Shown: positions 54,103-63,688 of the stretch, piece by piece
How the letters are laid out: each line of letters starts with the position of its first letter
How positions within the stretch are numbered: position 1 is the first letter of the stretch
Source: an uncultured Oscillospiraceae bacterium
GTDB lineage: Bacteria; Bacillota; Clostridia; Oscillospirales; Oscillospiraceae
Length of the DNA stretch: 64,000 nt
Assembly (NCBI GenBank): GCA_947627715.1
Contig: CANQXK010000001.1
Coordinates: 1 to 64,000, forward strand
Reading direction: 5' to 3'
Made by a program: the position numbers and the translations under genes
The notes under the pieces: generated by a model
The model's database searches: none
What the model saw: only the letters and a program-made list of their open reading frames with translations
What the model was told of the DNA's origin: nothing

Positions 54103-54695
54103 TTGTTTTCACTGCAGATGACAACGGCCTCATCAAGACGGTCTCCGACCAACTCGGAGAGTACCACAGCAAGGCTCCGACCGTACTCAAGCAGGCCATC
54201 AATGCTACTGCAAAGGACGCTCGGACGATGCTGGTCAAAAAGGCCCAAGAGGTCTACGCAATCCAGACAAGCCGCTTCAACAAAGCCATGAAGATTGAAT
54301 CGGCCACCAACCGCTCCCAGAGGGCAATCATCCGCACCCAGGGAAAGCCTCTAAATATCATCAATTTCAAAGTCAGCTCGAAAGCCCCAAGCGTCGGCCC
54401 CGGCAGGCCCGATATTATCAAGGGCAAAGTGCTGAAAGCAAGTGGCATGAAGCCCCTGGAGGTTGGTGGCCGAAAGGCCTTTGTCGCTCAGCTCAAAAAC
54501 GACAACATTCTCATCACGCAAAGGCGCAGCTCTACGAGAACACCGCTAAAGACCTTCTACGCGGTTTCCATCCCTAAGATGGTCGGCAACGAAAAAGCCG
54601 TCTACGGCGAGGTCAAGCCGCAAATCGCCGAGCTACTCGACGCCAACATCCGCAAATACATCGACAAGACCATCTCGAAAGGAGCAAAGGCATGA
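54099..54695 (+). CDS. Minor tail protein, gpZ-like
   Basis: 198 residues from GTG at 54099. APTVLKQAINATAKDARTML and a basic Arg-rich middle match prophage minor tail protein Z. Codon use here is more AT-rich than neighbouring genes. Probably helps complete the head-tail interface. Confidence 0.8.
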   Translation: MIVFTADDNGLIKTVSDQLGEYHSKAPTVLKQAINATAKDARTMLVKKAQEVYAIQTSRFNKAMKIESATNRSQRAIIRTQGKPLNIINFKVSSKAPSVGPGRPDIIKGKVLKASGMKPLEVGGRKAFVAQLKNDNILITQRRSSTRTPLKTFYAVSIPKMVGNEKAVYGEVKPQIAELLDANIRKYIDKTISKGAKA

Positions 54696-55186
54696 GCATC
54701 GACGCCGGAACCCTCGTGGATCTCGAACAGAGCCTGACGGCAGAGTTCAACCGCATCTTCGAGGGCAAGACCTACTACAACAGCCTCGGCCACGCCGTGC
54801 CGCTCCGGGCCTATACCCACTCCCTCCCCGTAAAGCAGGGAAGCGACGACGAACCCACCGACGCAGATGTGCCGGAGCCGTACATCGTCTCGGAGATACA
54901 GAACGGGAAAAAGGCCACCGAGGACGACGGGCACGAGGTGAGTGTCGCGGTCATCATCTGCGTCTGCGACGACAACACCGCCAGACACGGACACCAAGAC
55001 ATCCTCGCCATCATCGGCAGAGTGCTGGAGCGCTTCGGCAAGCGCCCCGACCTCGCCGGGAAGTTCAACCTCCGGCATCCGCTCGAATGGACGCTCTCCG
55101 ACGAGGACACTTATCCCTACTACTACGGCGGCCTCCTCCTTCATTTTGAGGTGCCCGCCATCGAAAAGGAGGACGCGCTCGCATGA
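54692..55186 (+). CDS. Tail terminator-like protein
   Basis: 164 residues. Alpha/beta with GHQDILAIIGRVLERFGKRP and YYYGGLLLHFEVPAIE. Place between gpZ-like and sheath genes and length fit a tail completion/terminator protein. Overlaps both neighbours by 4 bp. Confidence 0.7.
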   Translation: MSIDAGTLVDLEQSLTAEFNRIFEGKTYYNSLGHAVPLRAYTHSLPVKQGSDDEPTDADVPEPYIVSEIQNGKKATEDDGHEVSVAVIICVCDDNTARHGHQDILAIIGRVLERFGKRPDLAGKFNLRHPLEWTLSDEDTYPYYYGGLLLHFEVPAIEKEDALA

Positions 55187-55446
55187 CCAAGAGCAAGAAA
55201 CGGGCAGAGCAGGCGAAAGCCGCAGCGGGCACCAAGGTCTACTGCGGCCCAACCATCCGCAACATCTGCCCCCGCTACGCCATGTTCACCGAGGCCCCTG
55301 CCCCGCTCATGGAAAAGGCGAAACAGGTGCCGCTCATCCACAACCTCATCCTTCCGCTGGCCGACTTCGTGGAGGCCCGCCAGCAGATCGAGGCGGGGCG
55401 CGGCCCATACTTCAACATCTACCAGCAAATCACAAAATCTCTCTAA
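55183..55446 (+). CDS. Small tail-associated protein
   Basis: 87 residues. Lys-rich start, then YCGPTIRNICPRYAMFTEAP. Found before sheath genes in several Firmicute myophages and Mu-like prophages; role unknown. Confidence 0.75.
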   Translation: MTKSKKRAEQAKAAAGTKVYCGPTIRNICPRYAMFTEAPAPLMEKAKQVPLIHNLILPLADFVEARQQIEAGRGPYFNIYQQITKSL

Positions 55447-55463
55447 GATAGGAGGAACCAAAG

Positions 55464-56945
55464 ATGCCCTATAAACACGGCGTTTATGTGACCGAACAGG
55501 GAACCAGCCTGACCGCGCCCATCACCGGGACGGCTGGCCTGCAGGTCATCATCGGCACCGCGCCGGTCAACCTCGTGGACGACCCCGCCGCCGCCGTCAA
55601 CAAGCCGAAGCTGTGCTACTCCTACAAGGAAGCCTGCGCCGCTGTCGGCTATTCCGACGACTGGGAACACTACACCCTCTGCCAGAGCATTTACAGCTGC
55701 TTCAATGTCCAGAATGTCGCCCCCATCGTTCTCATCAATGTCCTCGACCCCGCGACCCATCGCACCGCCCTCTCCGCTGCGGACTTGACCGTGGCCGACC
55801 ATCAGGCGGTCATCGAGGACACCGGCGTCATCAAGACCACCCTCGTCCTCAAAGACGAGGATGAGGGCAGCGAGCTGGCCGAGGGCACCGACTACACCCT
55901 GGCCTTCGACGCGGACGGCAAGCTCATCGTGACCCTGCTGGCCACCGGCAGCGCCTACGCGCGGGAGACCATCAGGCTCGACAGCGGCTACAAGCTCGAC
56001 CCCACCGCCATCAAATACAGCGACATCATCGGCACCGCCAACGGGAACACCGAGACCGGCCTCCAGCTCATCCGGCAGATTTACCCGACCTTCGGCATGA
56101 CCCCCGGCCTGCTCCTGGCCCCCGGCTGGAGCCATTACCCCAGCGTGGCCGCCGCTATGCAGGCCAAGTGCATCGAGATCAACGGCTGCTTCACCTGCGA
56201 GTGCGTCATCGACATCTGCACCGCGAGCGGCGTGACCGAGGGCGAGACCCCCGTGCCCTTCGCCGCCACCTATACCGATGTCAAGACCGCCAAGGAGAAG
56301 CTCGGCGCAACCAGCGCCCACGCCATCGCCTGCTGGCCCATGCTCGCCGTTGGCGACAAGAAGTTCTACTTCTCGGCCATCCTCGCTGGCCTCATGCAGC
56401 AGCTGGACGCCGAGAATGACGATGTGCCCGTCCTCTATCCGTCCAACAAAGCCTGCGGCGCGACCGCCGTGGTCTTGCAGGACGGCACCGAGGTCGTCCT
56501 CGACCAGGATCAGGCCAACACCGTCAACAGCTACGGCGTCTCCACGGCCCTCAACCTCAACGGCTTCAAGACCTGGGGCAACAATACCGCCGCTTATCCC
56601 AGCACCACCGACCCGAAAGACCGCTGGATCGGCTGCCGCCGCTTCTTCACCTGGGCGGGCAACAGCTTCATCCTGACCTATTTCCAGAAGGTCGATGACC
56701 CCATGAACAAGCGGCTCATCGAGAACATCGTGGACAGCGCCAACATCGCCGGAAACGGATATGTGGCCCGTGGGTACTGCGCCGCCTACCGGGTGGAATA
56801 CCTGGAGGAGGAGAACCCCGCCACCGACATCCTCAACGGCAAGATCACCTTCCACCTCTACCTCGCGCCCTATACCCCCGCCGAGGACATCGAGGCCATT
56901 CTGGAGTTCGACACCGACGCGCTGGTCGCAGCGCTGCAGGAGTAA
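55464..56945 (+). CDS. Contractile tail sheath protein
   Basis: 493 residues. Begins YKHGVYVTEQGTSLTAPITG, the sheath N-terminal strand; central domain with GWSHYPSVAAAMQAKCIEIN; C-terminal CRRFFTWAGNSFILTYFQK and LIENIVDSANIAGNGYVARG are classic sheath motifs. Proves a myovirus. Confidence 0.96.
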   Translation: MPYKHGVYVTEQGTSLTAPITGTAGLQVIIGTAPVNLVDDPAAAVNKPKLCYSYKEACAAVGYSDDWEHYTLCQSIYSCFNVQNVAPIVLINVLDPATHRTALSAADLTVADHQAVIEDTGVIKTTLVLKDEDEGSELAEGTDYTLAFDADGKLIVTLLATGSAYARETIRLDSGYKLDPTAIKYSDIIGTANGNTETGLQLIRQIYPTFGMTPGLLLAPGWSHYPSVAAAMQAKCIEINGCFTCECVIDICTASGVTEGETPVPFAATYTDVKTAKEKLGATSAHAIACWPMLAVGDKKFYFSAILAGLMQQLDAENDDVPVLYPSNKACGATAVVLQDGTEVVLDQDQANTVNSYGVSTALNLNGFKTWGNNTAAYPSTTDPKDRWIGCRRFFTWAGNSFILTYFQKVDDPMNKRLIENIVDSANIAGNGYVARGYCAAYRVEYLEEENPATDILNGKITFHLYLAPYTPAEDIEAILEFDTDALVAALQE

Positions 56946-56960
56946 AGGAGGAGCGCAGCC

Positions 56961-57476
56961 ATGAACGGAATTCCCACTAAAATCAATATGTTCAATGTCT
57001 ACCGGGATGTCAGCAAACTGCTCGGTCTTTCCGGGGAGGTAACGCTCCCCGACTTCGAGGCCATCAGCGAGGCCATCAGCGGCCCCGGCATCCTGGGCGA
57101 GATTGACGACCCCACCATCGGACACTTCGGCTCGCAAGAGATGGAGATTCCCTTCCGCACCGTCATCGACAGTATGTTCGACATGATGATCCCCGGCGAC
57201 CAGGTAAACCTGACCCTCCGGGGTTCCATACAGACCGAGACCCCCGGAGGCGGCGTGGACTATGTCGGGATGCGCGTCATCGTGCGCGGCAGATGCAAGA
57301 GCATCACGGGCGGCACCGTCAAGCAGGGCGCGGCGATGGGAAGCTCCATCAAACTGGAGTGTACCTACATCCGCATTGACCTGGACGACAAGCCCCGCAT
57401 CGAGCTGGACAAGCTCAACAGCGTCTACAAGATCAACGGCGTTGACATTCTGGCGAAAGCGAGGTCTCAGTGCTAA
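56961..57476 (+). CDS. Major tail tube protein
   Basis: 171 residues. Begins NGIPTKINMFNVYRDVSKLL, matching P2 FII-type tube proteins; ends KLECTYIRIDLDDKPRIELD. Follows the sheath gene by 15 bp. Stop overlaps the chaperone start (TAATG). Confidence 0.93.
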   Translation: MNGIPTKINMFNVYRDVSKLLGLSGEVTLPDFEAISEAISGPGILGEIDDPTIGHFGSQEMEIPFRTVIDSMFDMMIPGDQVNLTLRGSIQTETPGGGVDYVGMRVIVRGRCKSITGGTVKQGAAMGSSIKLECTYIRIDLDDKPRIELDKLNSVYKINGVDILAKARSQC

Positions 57477-57811
57477 TGAACGAGAAGACCATCACCACCC
57501 CTGCTACCCCGGAGGAGAAGAACGACCTGGTTCTCCGCTTCGCCAAGCCCTACACCTTCGAGGAGGAGACCTTCACCGAGGTAGACTTGTCCGGCCTGAA
57601 GAACATCACCGCTGCCGACATGATCGCCACCCAAAAGCAGATGTCCAAGGGTGGCGCAGTGGATATGCTCCCGGAGATGTCCCTGCAGTACGCCACCATC
57701 ATCGCGGCCCGGATCACTGGCAAGCCCATTGAGTTCTTCACCCGGCTCCCGGCGCGGGAGGCCATCAAGCTCAAAAACATCGTCTCGGGTTTTATCTTCG
57801 GCGCGGACTAA
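57476..57811 (+). CDS. Tail assembly chaperone, zero-frame product
   Basis: 111 residues from ATG at 57476. PATPEEKNDLVLRFAKPYTF and EFFTRLPAREAIKLKNIVSG match gpE-type chaperones of P2/Mu-like tails. A slippery-type site C AAA AAC (57772-57778) lies near its end, in frame for a -1 shift to a longer product. Chaperones coat the tape-measure protein during tail assembly. Confidence 0.88.
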   Translation: MNEKTITTPATPEEKNDLVLRFAKPYTFEEETFTEVDLSGLKNITAADMIATQKQMSKGGAVDMLPEMSLQYATIIAARITGKPIEFFTRLPAREAIKLKNIVSGFIFGAD

Positions 57812-57975
57812 CCAGCTTGTCCGCGCCCACCATCAGAAAAGCGCTGGTCGCACTATCAGCGCAGACGCGCACGGGCCTCGACTATCTAATGAAGCTACCC
57901 ATCGACGAGCTGAACGACTTAGCGGAGGAGGTGACAGCGTATGCCAAGCGGCAAGGAATACGAGCTCGCCATTAA
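57476..57975 (+). CDS. Tail assembly chaperone, -1 frameshift extended product
   Basis: Shifting -1 at C AAA AAC (57772-57778) opens a frame that runs to TAA at 57973-57975. After the slip it adds about 65 residues ending LDYLMKLPIDELNDLAEEVT then AYAKRQGIRARH, which looks like real protein. The extension has no start codon of its own in a useful place and overlaps the tape-measure start by 35 bp, just as in lambda G/GT and P2 E/E' genes. Confidence 0.75.
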
Positions 57976-60115
57976 AATCGCGGGCAAAGTAGACAGCTCC
58001 TTCAAGGGAGCGACCAAGGAGGCACAGAGCACCCTTGGCTCATTTTCGAGCGGAGCCAAGGCAGTCTTCAAGGGCATTGCTATCGCTGTAGCTGCTGTCA
58101 CCGCCGCCGCCGTCACAGCGGGCACGGCCCTATATGACCTCGGCACCGAGTTCGACGCCGCCTATGACACCATCCGCATCGGCACCGGCGCGACCGGCGA
58201 GGCCCTGGAGGACTTGGAGGACAGCATGAAAGCCGTCTACTCCTCCGTCCCGGCAGAGATGGGGGACGCGGCCCAGGCTATCGCCGACTATAACACCCGC
58301 CTCGGAGTGACCGGCGACACCCTGGAGACGCTATCTTCCCAGGCCCTCCAGGTGTCCTCCATGCTGGGGGACGACCTCGGCACCGTCATCGAAAGCTCAA
58401 GCACGGCCTTCCAAAACTGGCAAATCGCCGAGGAGGACATGGCCGGCGCTATGGACTGGGTTTTCAAGGTAAGCCAAAGCACCGGCGTCGGCTTCTCCGA
58501 GCTGATGGGCAACCTCCAGAGCTACGGCGCACAGTTGCAGACCGTGGGCTTCGGCTTTGAGGAAAGCGCCGTCTTGCTGGGCCAGGTGGAGAAGGCAGGC
58601 TATGACGCCTCCACCGTTTTCACCGCCCTAAAGACCGCCGCCAAGAACGCCGCCAAGGACGGCTTCGACAATGTAAACGAGGGCCTGCAAAGCTACATCG
58701 AGCAGATCAAGAACGCCGACAGCGAAACCGAGGCTTACAACATCGCCTGCACCGCTTTCGGCAGCAAGGCCGCCTCCACCATGATCGCCGCCATCGACAG
58801 CGGGGCGCTTTCCCTGGAGGAGCTGCAGTCGCAGTTGGAGGCATCCAGCGAGACCATCGGCACCGCCGCCGAGGACACCTACTCCTTCGCCGAGCGGTTC
58901 GAGCTATTCAAGAACAAGATGAAGGTCGCCCTGGAGCCGATGGCGATGGAGCTGTTCGACAGCATGACCGAGGCCATCGAAGCCCTGGAGCCGACCATCG
59001 AGGCCGTTCTCCCGGTCATCACTGGAGCCATCGAGGGGATGCTGCCAGCCATCCAAGAGCTGGTGCCCCTGGTAGTAGACTTCGCGGGCCAAATCGCCTC
59101 GGATGTCCTGCCACTATTGTCGCAGATCATCCAAAGCGTCCTGCCGCCCCTAACGCAGCTGATCCGGGCCATTTTGCCGATCATCATGCAGTTAATACAG
59201 ACGGTATTGCCGCCCATCATCGCGCTCATTCAACAGCTACTGCCGCCCCTCATGCAGATCATCACCGCCATTTTGCCCGTGATATCCTCGCTCATCCAGG
59301 CGCTCTCCCCGATTTTGACGGCCCTAATGACCGCCATCCAGCCGATTTTGAATGTGGTGATCCAGCTTCTAACCCCGCTCGCCGGGATAATAGAGAAGCT
59401 CGCCCCCATCATCACGCTCATCGGCACCCTGGTCTCGACCATCCTGACGGCCCTTTCGCCCGCCATCTCGTTCATCGCCGACCTCATCGGCACCGTCCTA
59501 AATGCGGCCTTTGCCACCATCGGCCCCGTGATAGACAGCGTGACCGCCGTATTCAGCGGCCTCATCGACTTCATCACCAATATCTTCTCCGGCAACTGGA
59601 GCGCCGCCTGGGACAGCATCGTCGGCATCTTCGGCAACATCTTCGGCGGCATCGTCAACATCGCCAAGGTGCCCATCAACGCCGTCATCAGCGCCATCAA
59701 CTGGGTCATTGAGAAGATCAACGGCGTCTCCTTCGACATCCCCGACTGGGTGCCAGTCGTCGGAGGCACGCACTTCGGTCTCAGCATCCCGACCATCCCG
59801 CTCCTGGCCTCGGGCGGCATCGCTACCGACCCGACCCTGGCCGTCGTGGGCGAGGGCGAGGAGCCGGAGGCCATCCTGCCCCTGTCCAAGCTCGCGCAAA
59901 TGCTCGACGGCATCGGAGGAGGCGGCAGAGGCGGCGACGACTACAACGACTTCGACCAAAGCGAGACCATCATCTTCGCGCCCGTTTTCAACTTCTACGG
60001 CCCGACCACCAAGGCCGAGGCAGAGGAGGCCGGACGCATCAGCTTCGCGGAATTCAAGCGCCTCTACCAGCAAATGCGGGCCGAGGAGCGCCGCAAGAGC
60101 TTCGCCCCCGCGTAA
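57941..60115 (+). CDS. Tape measure protein
   Basis: 724 residues. N-terminal Phage_tail_TMP region with a hydrophobic stretch at ~44-62 and STAFQNWQIAEEDMAGAM / GVGFSELMGNLQSYG motifs. Residues ~388-500 are some ten 11-residue repeats of the form LPPLxxLIxxI. Ends in a small domain with GEAGPEAI-like VVGEGEEPEAILPLSKLAQM. Sets tail length; 724 residues imply a tail near 0.11 micrometre by the usual 0.15 nm per residue rule. Confidence 0.95.
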   Translation: MPSGKEYELAIKIAGKVDSSFKGATKEAQSTLGSFSSGAKAVFKGIAIAVAAVTAAAVTAGTALYDLGTEFDAAYDTIRIGTGATGEALEDLEDSMKAVYSSVPAEMGDAAQAIADYNTRLGVTGDTLETLSSQALQVSSMLGDDLGTVIESSSTAFQNWQIAEEDMAGAMDWVFKVSQSTGVGFSELMGNLQSYGAQLQTVGFGFEESAVLLGQVEKAGYDASTVFTALKTAAKNAAKDGFDNVNEGLQSYIEQIKNADSETEAYNIACTAFGSKAASTMIAAIDSGALSLEELQSQLEASSETIGTAAEDTYSFAERFELFKNKMKVALEPMAMELFDSMTEAIEALEPTIEAVLPVITGAIEGMLPAIQELVPLVVDFAGQIASDVLPLLSQIIQSVLPPLTQLIRAILPIIMQLIQTVLPPIIALIQQLLPPLMQIITAILPVISSLIQALSPILTALMTAIQPILNVVIQLLTPLAGIIEKLAPIITLIGTLVSTILTALSPAISFIADLIGTVLNAAFATIGPVIDSVTAVFSGLIDFITNIFSGNWSAAWDSIVGIFGNIFGGIVNIAKVPINAVISAINWVIEKINGVSFDIPDWVPVVGGTHFGLSIPTIPLLASGGIATDPTLAVVGEGEEPEAILPLSKLAQMLDGIGGGGRGGDDYNDFDQSETIIFAPVFNFYGPTTKAEAEEAGRISFAEFKRLYQQMRAEERRKSFAPA

Positions 60116-60128
60116 AGGAGGGGACACC

Positions 60129-60347
60129 ATGAACGACACCGCAACATACACCACCGAGCAGGGCGACACCTGGGACGCCATCGCCTACAAGGTATATGGG
60201 GACGCCCGGCACACCGGCTGGCTCATGCAGGCCAACCTCCCCCTGCTCGACATCTTCACATTCAGAGCGGGCACCCTCCTCCAGACACCACCCGTGCCGG
60301 AGGAGGGGAACACCGCCGAGGCACCCATCTGGAGGGAGGACGCATGA
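60129..60347 (+). CDS. Tail protein X (LysM-like)
   Basis: 72 residues from ATG at 60129 (AAAGGAGGGG upstream). EQGDTWDAIAYKVYGDARHT matches P2 gpX, a LysM-like hub protein. Overlaps gpD gene by 4 bp. Confidence 0.88.
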   Translation: MNDTATYTTEQGDTWDAIAYKVYGDARHTGWLMQANLPLLDIFTFRAGTLLQTPPVPEEGNTAEAPIWREDA

Positions 60348-61333
60348 GAACCCGCACCGCCGCCGTTGACCTGACCTGGAACGGCACCACCGTCACCGCG
60401 AAAATCAGCGGCGAGACCACCGCCATCACATACACCGACCCGGCGAGCGGCGAGGCCGACAGCCTCGACATCACCATCCAAGACCGCAACCGCCGCTGGA
60501 TCAACGCATGGATGCCGGCTGCCGGGGACACCCTCACCGCCAAAATCAAGCTGCAGGACTGGGCGCGGGAGGGAGACACCCGCGTCCTTTCCTGCGGCTC
60601 TTTCACTTTGGACAACTTCACCTTCGCAGGCTGGCCCATCACCGGCAGCATCTCCGGCGTTTCCGTTCCGGCAGACGGAGCCTTCCGCGAGACGCAGCGC
60701 TCCAAGGTCTGGGCCAATGTGACCATCAAAGAGATGGCCACCGAGATCGCGGGCCGCGCCGGAATAGCCCTCAGCTGGGACGCCGAGGGCTTCGACTTCA
60801 CCCTCACATCCATCGAGCAATCGAATCAGACCGACTGCGACTTCCTGATGGGCGTTTGCAAGACCTACGGCCTGGGGCTGAAGGTCTACGCCAAAAAGCT
60901 CGTCATCTTCGACCGCGAGGCATACAAGGCGAAGCCGCCCGTCATGACCCTCGCCCCCTCGGACATGGAGAGCTGGAACTGGCAGACCACCCTCGCGGGC
61001 ACCTACACGGGCGGCGAGTACGCCTACACCGACCCCAAGACGGAGAAGGACATCACCGCCAAGACCGGCAAAGGCCCGCGCATCCTCAAAAGCTCCGGCA
61101 AGGCCGACAGCGTAGCAGACGCCGAGCGCAAGATCAAAGCGGCGGTCGCCGACGCAAACCACAGCGCGACGACCCTCTCCGTGACCATAATGGGCAACGC
61201 CGCCCTCTTTGCGGCCCAGACCATACAGATCACCGGCCTCGGGAAGCTGTCCGGCAAATACTACATCGACAAAGTGACCCACAACCTCGGCAGCGGCTAC
61301 ACCATGAGCCTCGAACTGTCCCTCGTGGCATAA
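60344..61333 (+). CDS. Baseplate hub protein, gpD-like (late control D)
   Basis: 329 residues. TRTAAVDLTWNGTTVTAKIS start; SIEQSNQTDCDFLMGVCKTY and YYIDKVTHNLGSGYTMSLEL are hallmark gpD/gp27 motifs. Forms the hub trimer above the spike. Confidence 0.92.
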   Translation: MRTRTAAVDLTWNGTTVTAKISGETTAITYTDPASGEADSLDITIQDRNRRWINAWMPAAGDTLTAKIKLQDWAREGDTRVLSCGSFTLDNFTFAGWPITGSISGVSVPADGAFRETQRSKVWANVTIKEMATEIAGRAGIALSWDAEGFDFTLTSIEQSNQTDCDFLMGVCKTYGLGLKVYAKKLVIFDREAYKAKPPVMTLAPSDMESWNWQTTLAGTYTGGEYAYTDPKTEKDITAKTGKGPRILKSSGKADSVADAERKIKAAVADANHSATTLSVTIMGNAALFAAQTIQITGLGKLSGKYYIDKVTHNLGSGYTMSLELSLVA

Positions 61334-61352
61334 GGGGAGAAAGGAACCGCAA

Positions 61353-61829
61353 ATGAGCGACAACATCATCCGCATCGGCAAGGTTTCAGCCGTAGACACC
61401 GCCAAGGGCCTTGTCGCCGTCACCTACGCAGACCGGGACGACAGCGTGACGCAGCTCCTGCCCATGCTCTCCACCCGCTACCACCTCCCGGAGCCGGGAG
61501 ACCAAGTGCTGGTGCTTCACCTATCCAACGGCGCGGAGGCCGGGGTGGTGCTGGGCCGCTTCTGGAGCGATAAGAACCTCCCGGCAGAGACCGGCGCGGG
61601 CCTTTTCCGCATCGACTTCGACCGGGACGGCACCGCCTACCTCCGGCAAAAGGACGGCATCGTCACCGTCAAGGGCGACACCATCATCATCGACGGCGAC
61701 CTCTCCGTCACCGGCAGCGTCACCGTGACCGGCGACATCAAGGCAGACGGGGACATCGTAGCCGGAGGCATCAGCCTAAAGAATCACACGCACACCGGCG
61801 TCCACGGCGAAACCAGCGCCCCGCACTAA
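61353..61829 (+). CDS. Baseplate spike protein, gpV-like
   Basis: 158 residues. OB-fold N-terminus (GKVSAVDTAKGLVAVTYADR), then a short beta-helix (TGSVTVTGDIKADGDIVAGG) and the tip HTHTGVHGETSAP, whose His-x-His likely holds the iron ion of membrane-piercing spikes. Confidence 0.93.
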   Translation: MSDNIIRIGKVSAVDTAKGLVAVTYADRDDSVTQLLPMLSTRYHLPEPGDQVLVLHLSNGAEAGVVLGRFWSDKNLPAETGAGLFRIDFDRDGTAYLRQKDGIVTVKGDTIIIDGDLSVTGSVTVTGDIKADGDIVAGGISLKNHTHTGVHGETSAPH

Positions 61830-61843
61830 AGGAGGGAACCACC

Positions 61844-62242
61844 ATGTCCGTCATCGCCACCCTCGGCAGCCGCATCATCTTCCGCGTCAGCGATAAGGAT
61901 GCGCTCCTCCTCCAGACCATGACCCGGCAGGTCGCAGGCCGCTGGACGACCCACACCACCTTCGGCACCAAGCCGAGAGCGGAATTTCTCGGCCCCGACA
62001 ATCAAAGCATCAGCATCTCCGTCTACCTATCCTCCACCCTCGGCGTCCGGCCCCGGAACATCCTGGAGGCCATCACCGACATGGTAGAGAGCGGCACAGC
62101 GGAATATTTCATCGTGGGCAACCGCCCGGTCGGAGCCAACCGCTTCAAGATTGCCAGCGCGAGCGAAGCCTGGAACAAGATATATAACCGGGGCGAGCTT
62201 GCCAAGGCGACCGTCAGCCTGACCCTGGAGGAATACACATGA
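61844..62242 (+). CDS. Tail protein, gpU-like
   Basis: 132 residues. Placed between spike and gpW genes; beta-rich with ISISVYLSSTLGVRPRNILE. P2 gpU-type completion protein is the best guess from order and length. Confidence 0.78.
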   Translation: MSVIATLGSRIIFRVSDKDALLLQTMTRQVAGRWTTHTTFGTKPRAEFLGPDNQSISISVYLSSTLGVRPRNILEAITDMVESGTAEYFIVGNRPVGANRFKIASASEAWNKIYNRGELAKATVSLTLEEYT

Positions 62243-62541
62243 ACACATCCCCCTACAACTTCGAGCTGGACTTCACCCTCATCGACCGCCCCGTGGACGA
62301 GCTGCGCCGCAAGCTCTCCTTTTTGCTCACCACGCAGCAAGGGACGCTCCCCTTTGACCGGGAGTTCGGCCTCGACCTATCCTTCTTAGACCGCCCCGCA
62401 GAGGCGGCCCGCAGCCTATTCACAGCGGAAGTCGCCGCAAAGGTAGCCCAATTCGTGCCGGAGGTGCGCGTCAAGGCCGTCGAATGGCTCAGCGTAGACG
62501 GCGGCTCCGTATTTCCAAAGGTGGTGATTACAAATGCCTGA
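62239..62541 (+). CDS. Baseplate wedge protein, gpW/gp25-like
   Basis: 100 residues. GTLPFDREFGLDLSFLDRP is the gp25/IraD-like core. Starts in an ATGA overlap with the preceding gene and overlaps baseplate J by 8 bp. Confidence 0.88.
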   Translation: MNTSPYNFELDFTLIDRPVDELRRKLSFLLTTQQGTLPFDREFGLDLSFLDRPAEAARSLFTAEVAAKVAQFVPEVRVKAVEWLSVDGGSVFPKVVITNA

Positions 62542-63688
62542 CATCGACCCCATCAAGAACGCCCCCGACATCAGCTTCATCGACAACAAGACCCCCGCCG
62601 AGATAGAGGCCGAGATGATCGCCGATTACGAGCGCTACATGACCGAGGCCAGCGGCAAGGAGATCAAGCTGGAGCGGGCAAGCCCCCACCGGGGCGTCCT
62701 CATCAGCGCCGCCGCGCAGATCTTCCAGGCCCTCAACTATGTTGACCGGGCCGGGAAGCAGAACCTCCTCAAATACAGCTACGGCGGCTTCCTGGAGAAC
62801 CTCGGCCTTTTGAAAGGCGTAACCCGCAACCCGGCGACGGCAGCCGTGGCGACCATCCGCTTCACCATCAGCGCCCCGCGTACCTCTGCTACCGGCATCC
62901 CGGCAGGGACGCGCGTGGCGACCGCCGACAGCATCTACTTCGCCACCGACGCTTACGCCGAAATCCCGGCAGGCGGCTCCACCGTAGAAGTGACCGCCAC
63001 CTGTACCGAGACCGGCGCGACCGGCAACGGCATCGCGGTCGGGGAGATCAACACCATCGTTGACCCCGCGCCATACATCGCCAGCGCCACCAACATCAGC
63101 GCCACCAACGGCGGCGCAGACCAAGAGAGCGACGCCGACCTCGCCGAGCGCATCTTCAACGCGCCCAGCGGCTACTCCACGGCAGGCCCCAAAGACGCCT
63201 ACGAGTACCTGGCCAAGCAGTACAACGCCGCCATCGGCGATGTCATCGCTACCAGTGACGCCGAGGCGGGCCGCGTAGACATCGTGTTCATAATGGCAGA
63301 CGGCAGCACCCCGGACGGCACCACCATCGCAGGGCTCAAAGGCTACCTCTCCAGCGACGAGCTGCGGCCCATGACCGACACCCTCACCGTGGCGGCCCCG
63401 ACCGAGGTGACCTACACCATCGAGCTGACCTACTACATCAACCGCTCGGACAGCGCCCAGGCCGTCGCCATCCAGAACGCCGTCAAGCAGGCCGTGGCCG
63501 ACTACATCAAGTGGCAGCGCACCATCGGCAGAGACATCAACCCCTCGGAGCTGACCGCCGCCATCATGCGGGCCGGAGCCAAGCGCGTGGACATCACCGC
63601 GCCGACCTACGCCGCCGTCAACGGCACCTCCGTCGCCGCGCTCTCCGGGGAAGCCTCGCTGACCTACGGAGGGCTCGAAGATGACTAA
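62534..63688 (+). CDS. Baseplate J protein
   Basis: 384 residues. YSYGGFLENLGLLKGVTRNP and GIPAGTRVATADSIYFATDA followed by GATGNGIAVGEINTIVDPAP are the Baseplate_J signature; QESDADLAERI with AGPKDAYEYLAKQ follow. Wedge part that triggers sheath contraction. Confidence 0.95.
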   Translation: MPDIDPIKNAPDISFIDNKTPAEIEAEMIADYERYMTEASGKEIKLERASPHRGVLISAAAQIFQALNYVDRAGKQNLLKYSYGGFLENLGLLKGVTRNPATAAVATIRFTISAPRTSATGIPAGTRVATADSIYFATDAYAEIPAGGSTVEVTATCTETGATGNGIAVGEINTIVDPAPYIASATNISATNGGADQESDADLAERIFNAPSGYSTAGPKDAYEYLAKQYNAAIGDVIATSDAEAGRVDIVFIMADGSTPDGTTIAGLKGYLSSDELRPMTDTLTVAAPTEVTYTIELTYYINRSDSAQAVAIQNAVKQAVADYIKWQRTIGRDINPSELTAAIMRAGAKRVDITAPTYAAVNGTSVAALSGEASLTYGGLEDD

